DNA of 64,000 nt from Acidimicrobiales bacterium (GTDB lineage Bacteria > Actinomycetota > Acidimicrobiia > Acidimicrobiales > JAUJNH01). The notes beneath the pieces were generated by a model that was not told where the DNA came from, ran no database searches, and saw only the letters and a program-made list of their open reading frames with translations. The stretch spans positions 124,001 through 188,000 of the forward strand of contig JAUJNH010000007.1 of assembly GCA_030448245.1 (NCBI GenBank), given 5' to 3'. Both the position numbers and the translations under genes were made by a program. Positions 62,656-64,000 of this stretch are shown here, one piece after another (positions within the stretch are counted from its first letter, which is position 1; every line of letters begins with the position of its first letter).

Positions 62656-62736
62656 ACGTGGGGGGCGATGGTACCGGCCCAGGGGGCGTTCCCCGGCGTG
62701 ATCGTCGGCCGACCGGGGCGTGGCGACCCCTGGTGG

Positions 62737-62949
62737 TCAGCGCCTCCCCTTGACGAAGCTGGCCGTGAAGGCCGTGGCCGTGGCCGGCGCGACGACGGTG
62801 TGGACCCGGGCTGCACCGTCGGACCAGGACCGGAACGAGTGCTTCTTCTGCGGCGACGGGGCTTCCAGCGTCACCGCCCAGCCTTCCCACGAGGTGACGG
62901 CCGCCGGCCCGGTGAACGACGTGCCGTTCACCTTGACGGTGAGACCGCC
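62737..62949 (-). pseudogene. Remnant of a secreted protein C-terminus
   Basis: About 70 codons read GLTVKVNGTSFTGPAAVTS, WEGWAVTLEAPSPQ, FRSWSDGAARVHTVV and TATAFTASFVKG. This is the typical repeat ending of large secreted actinobacterial enzymes of the sorbosone dehydrogenase and glycosidase type. No start codon or upstream domain is attached; the frame runs into unrelated sequence beside the tRNA-Pro gene. It looks like the tail of a gene lost through rearrangement next to the integration site. The exact parent family is uncertain. Confidence 0.5.
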
Positions 62950-63093
62950 GCCGGATCGGTTGCGCGGGCGGAATCCCCTTCTGCGTGCAACGTGCGCCCT
63001 CGGCTGGTCGGCCGACTCGCGGCGACCCGCGCGCGGTCGGAACGCCTCGGGCCGGGCCGGTGTGGCCGGTAGGCTCGGCGCCCACAGGGACAC

Positions 63094-63165
63094 CGGGGAG
63101 TGGCGCAGCGGTAGCGCACCTGCTTTGGGGGCAGGCGGTCGGGGGTTCGAATCCCCCCTCCCCGA
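63094..63165 (+). tRNA. tRNA-Pro (TGG)
   Basis: The 72-nt sequence folds as a tRNA with acceptor CGGGGAG/CTCCCCG, anticodon stem CCTGC/GCAGG with loop TTTGGGG (anticodon TGG), and T arm GGGGG-TTCGAAT-CCCCC. CCA is not encoded. A tyrosine integrase gene starts 100 bp downstream, and tRNA-Pro genes are known target sites of such elements, for example the Streptomyces plasmid pSAM2. Its 3' half is the likely attachment core. Confidence 0.93.
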
Positions 63166-63181
63166 CCGCTCTGACCTGCGG

Positions 63182-63232
63182 TGATACACTTCCGCTCAGC
63201 ATTCGCCCGGTCGATGTATCAGCGATGTATCA
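63182..63232. repeat. Three TGTATCA boxes before the integrase
   Basis: GATGTATCA occurs at 63213-63221 and again at 63224-63232, one helical turn (11 bp) apart. An inverted TGATACA is at 63182-63188. They lie between tRNA-Pro and the integrase gene, where arm-type integrase sites or a repressor site would be expected. Confidence 0.5.
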
Positions 63233-63265
63233 GGCGGCGTCGCCTGACCTGCGGGAGGGAGAGCC

Positions 63266-64000
63266 ATGGGCTGGAAGGCAACAGGTCAGCCGATGGTCCG
63301 CCAGCAGCGTTCGAAGTGGGTGGTGCGTGTCGACGGCATAGACACCGAGACGGGCAGGCACCGCCCCCGCCAGCTCGGCACCTTCCCATCCCAACGGGCT
63401 GCGCTGAAGGCTTCCCGGACCGCCGTGGTCGAAGGGCGGACGAGCGAACGGGGCACGGTCGGCTGGCTCGTCCGGCGCTACGTCGCGTCGCGTTCCGATG
63501 TCACGGTCAAGACCCGTGAGCAGTACGAGTGGGCCATCCCCCACATCGACTCCGGTCTCGGGGCCATCCGGCTCGATCGCCTGGACCGGGAGGACGTCGC
63601 CCGCTGGCTCGAGTGCCTGGCGGCGTCAGGCACGCTGGCCCACCGCAGCATCCAGGTCTGCCGCAACGTCTTGCGGGCTGCCCTCGCCGACGCGGTCGAG
63701 GAGGGCCTGCTCCGCCGCAGCCCGGCGGCCAGGGTGGCGATGCCGCGCCGGATCGCGAAGGCCGGCCTGCAGCGGGAGGCCACCGCTTGGGATCGGGCCG
63801 AGGTGGCGCATTTCCTGGACGTAACCGCAGAGCACCGCTGGGCCGTCGGCTTGCGGATCGCAGTGCTCTACGGGCTTCGCCGCAGCGAGCTGCTGGCCCT
63901 CCGCTGGGACGACCTCGATCTGAAGGCGGCGACGTTGCGCATCGACGAGGGACTGGTGCCGGTCGTAGGAGGCACCGCCTGGACCGAAGCCAAGAACGCC
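63266..64000 (+). CDS. Tyrosine-type site-specific integrase, partial
   Basis: The first 245 residues of a phage/ICE-type integrase; the gene runs past the window. An N-terminal arm-binding domain (KWVVRVDGIDTETGRHRPRQLGTF) is followed by the core-binding SAM-like domain (VGWLVRRYVASRSDVTVKTREQYEWAI). The catalytic domain then begins (LYGLRRSELLALRWDDLDL, which carries the first active-site Arg). The remaining RHRY residues are outside. ATG at 63266 is preceded by GGGAGGGAG. Its location 100 bp after tRNA-Pro marks the left end of an integrated element. Confidence 0.88.
   Translation, partial: MGWKATGQPMVRQQRSKWVVRVDGIDTETGRHRPRQLGTFPSQRAALKASRTAVVEGRTSERGTVGWLVRRYVASRSDVTVKTREQYEWAIPHIDSGLGAIRLDRLDREDVARWLECLAASGTLAHRSIQVCRNVLRAALADAVEEGLLRRSPAARVAMPRRIAKAGLQREATAWDRAEVAHFLDVTAEHRWAVGLRIAVLYGLRRSELLALRWDDLDLKAATLRIDEGLVPVVGGTAWTEAKNA

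Overview
This is about 64 kb of chromosome from a very GC-rich actinobacterium. The gene order rne-rplU-rpmA-obgE, mreBCD-mrdA-rodA, ndk, folC, clpX-clpP-tig, tRNA-Pro, and comEA-comEC-holA is that of Actinomycetota such as Streptomyces. Other lineage hints are the class II DAHP synthase, the F420-type luciferase-like oxidoreductase, the GPGG small membrane protein and many leaderless-type promoters (TANNNT placed 6-9 nt before the start codon). The single clpP and the split proline operon suggest a deep-branching class, possibly Acidimicrobiia, but this is inference.

Layout. 0-5 kb (minus strand): an M16 peptidase cut by the window edge, holA, a FolP2-like protein, comEC and comEA. 5-12 kb: small metal and redox proteins, a kinase-like gene, PAC2, the GPGG protein, a fused PabB-PabC, a DUF885 peptidase and tRNA-Ala. 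12-19 kb: rsfS, nadD, an F420-type oxidoreductase, a short LacI-type regulator with a likely operator, DAHP synthase and leuS. 19-27 kb: assimilatory sulfite reductase and APS reductase, a DUF983 protein, a phosphatase and two sigma-factor operons. 27-31 kb: VWA (CoxE-like), MoxR ATPase and proA. 31-39 kb: PGPGW and TerC proteins, then a TerB-AAA+ / binding protein / VWA lipoprotein / coiled-coil membrane protein / PspA module. 39-44 kb: proB, an ArsR-SRPBCC pair with twin operators, a VOC protein, an inositol-phosphatase-like gene and a winged-helix protein. 44-57 kb: obgE, rpmA, rplU, rne, two radical-SAM-associated genes, rodA-mrdA-mreDCB and ndk. 57-64 kb: a secreted CAP protein, folC, clpX, clpP, tig, a gene remnant, tRNA-Pro and a tyrosine integrase that opens an integrated element running out of the window.

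How it fits together. The backbone is a housekeeping superoperon for ribosome assembly, cell shape, proline and NAD synthesis and protein quality control. The proB, proA, nadD and rsfS genes normally lie close behind obgE. Here they keep the same strand and order but are pulled apart by inserted blocks, mostly on the other strand. The largest of these blocks holds the TerC/TerB-AAA/VWA/PspA genes, the most system-like and least explained part of the window; envelope or metal stress is the best guess at its role.

Three conserved genes are broken in frame: comEC by a 4-bp tandem duplication, obgE by a perfect 55-bp tandem duplication, and rne probably at a run of eight G. In each case removing the extra bases gives a length divisible by three and rejoins the conserved domains, so assembly or sequencing error is the first thing to exclude. 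I saw no CRISPR array, no transposase and no rRNA.
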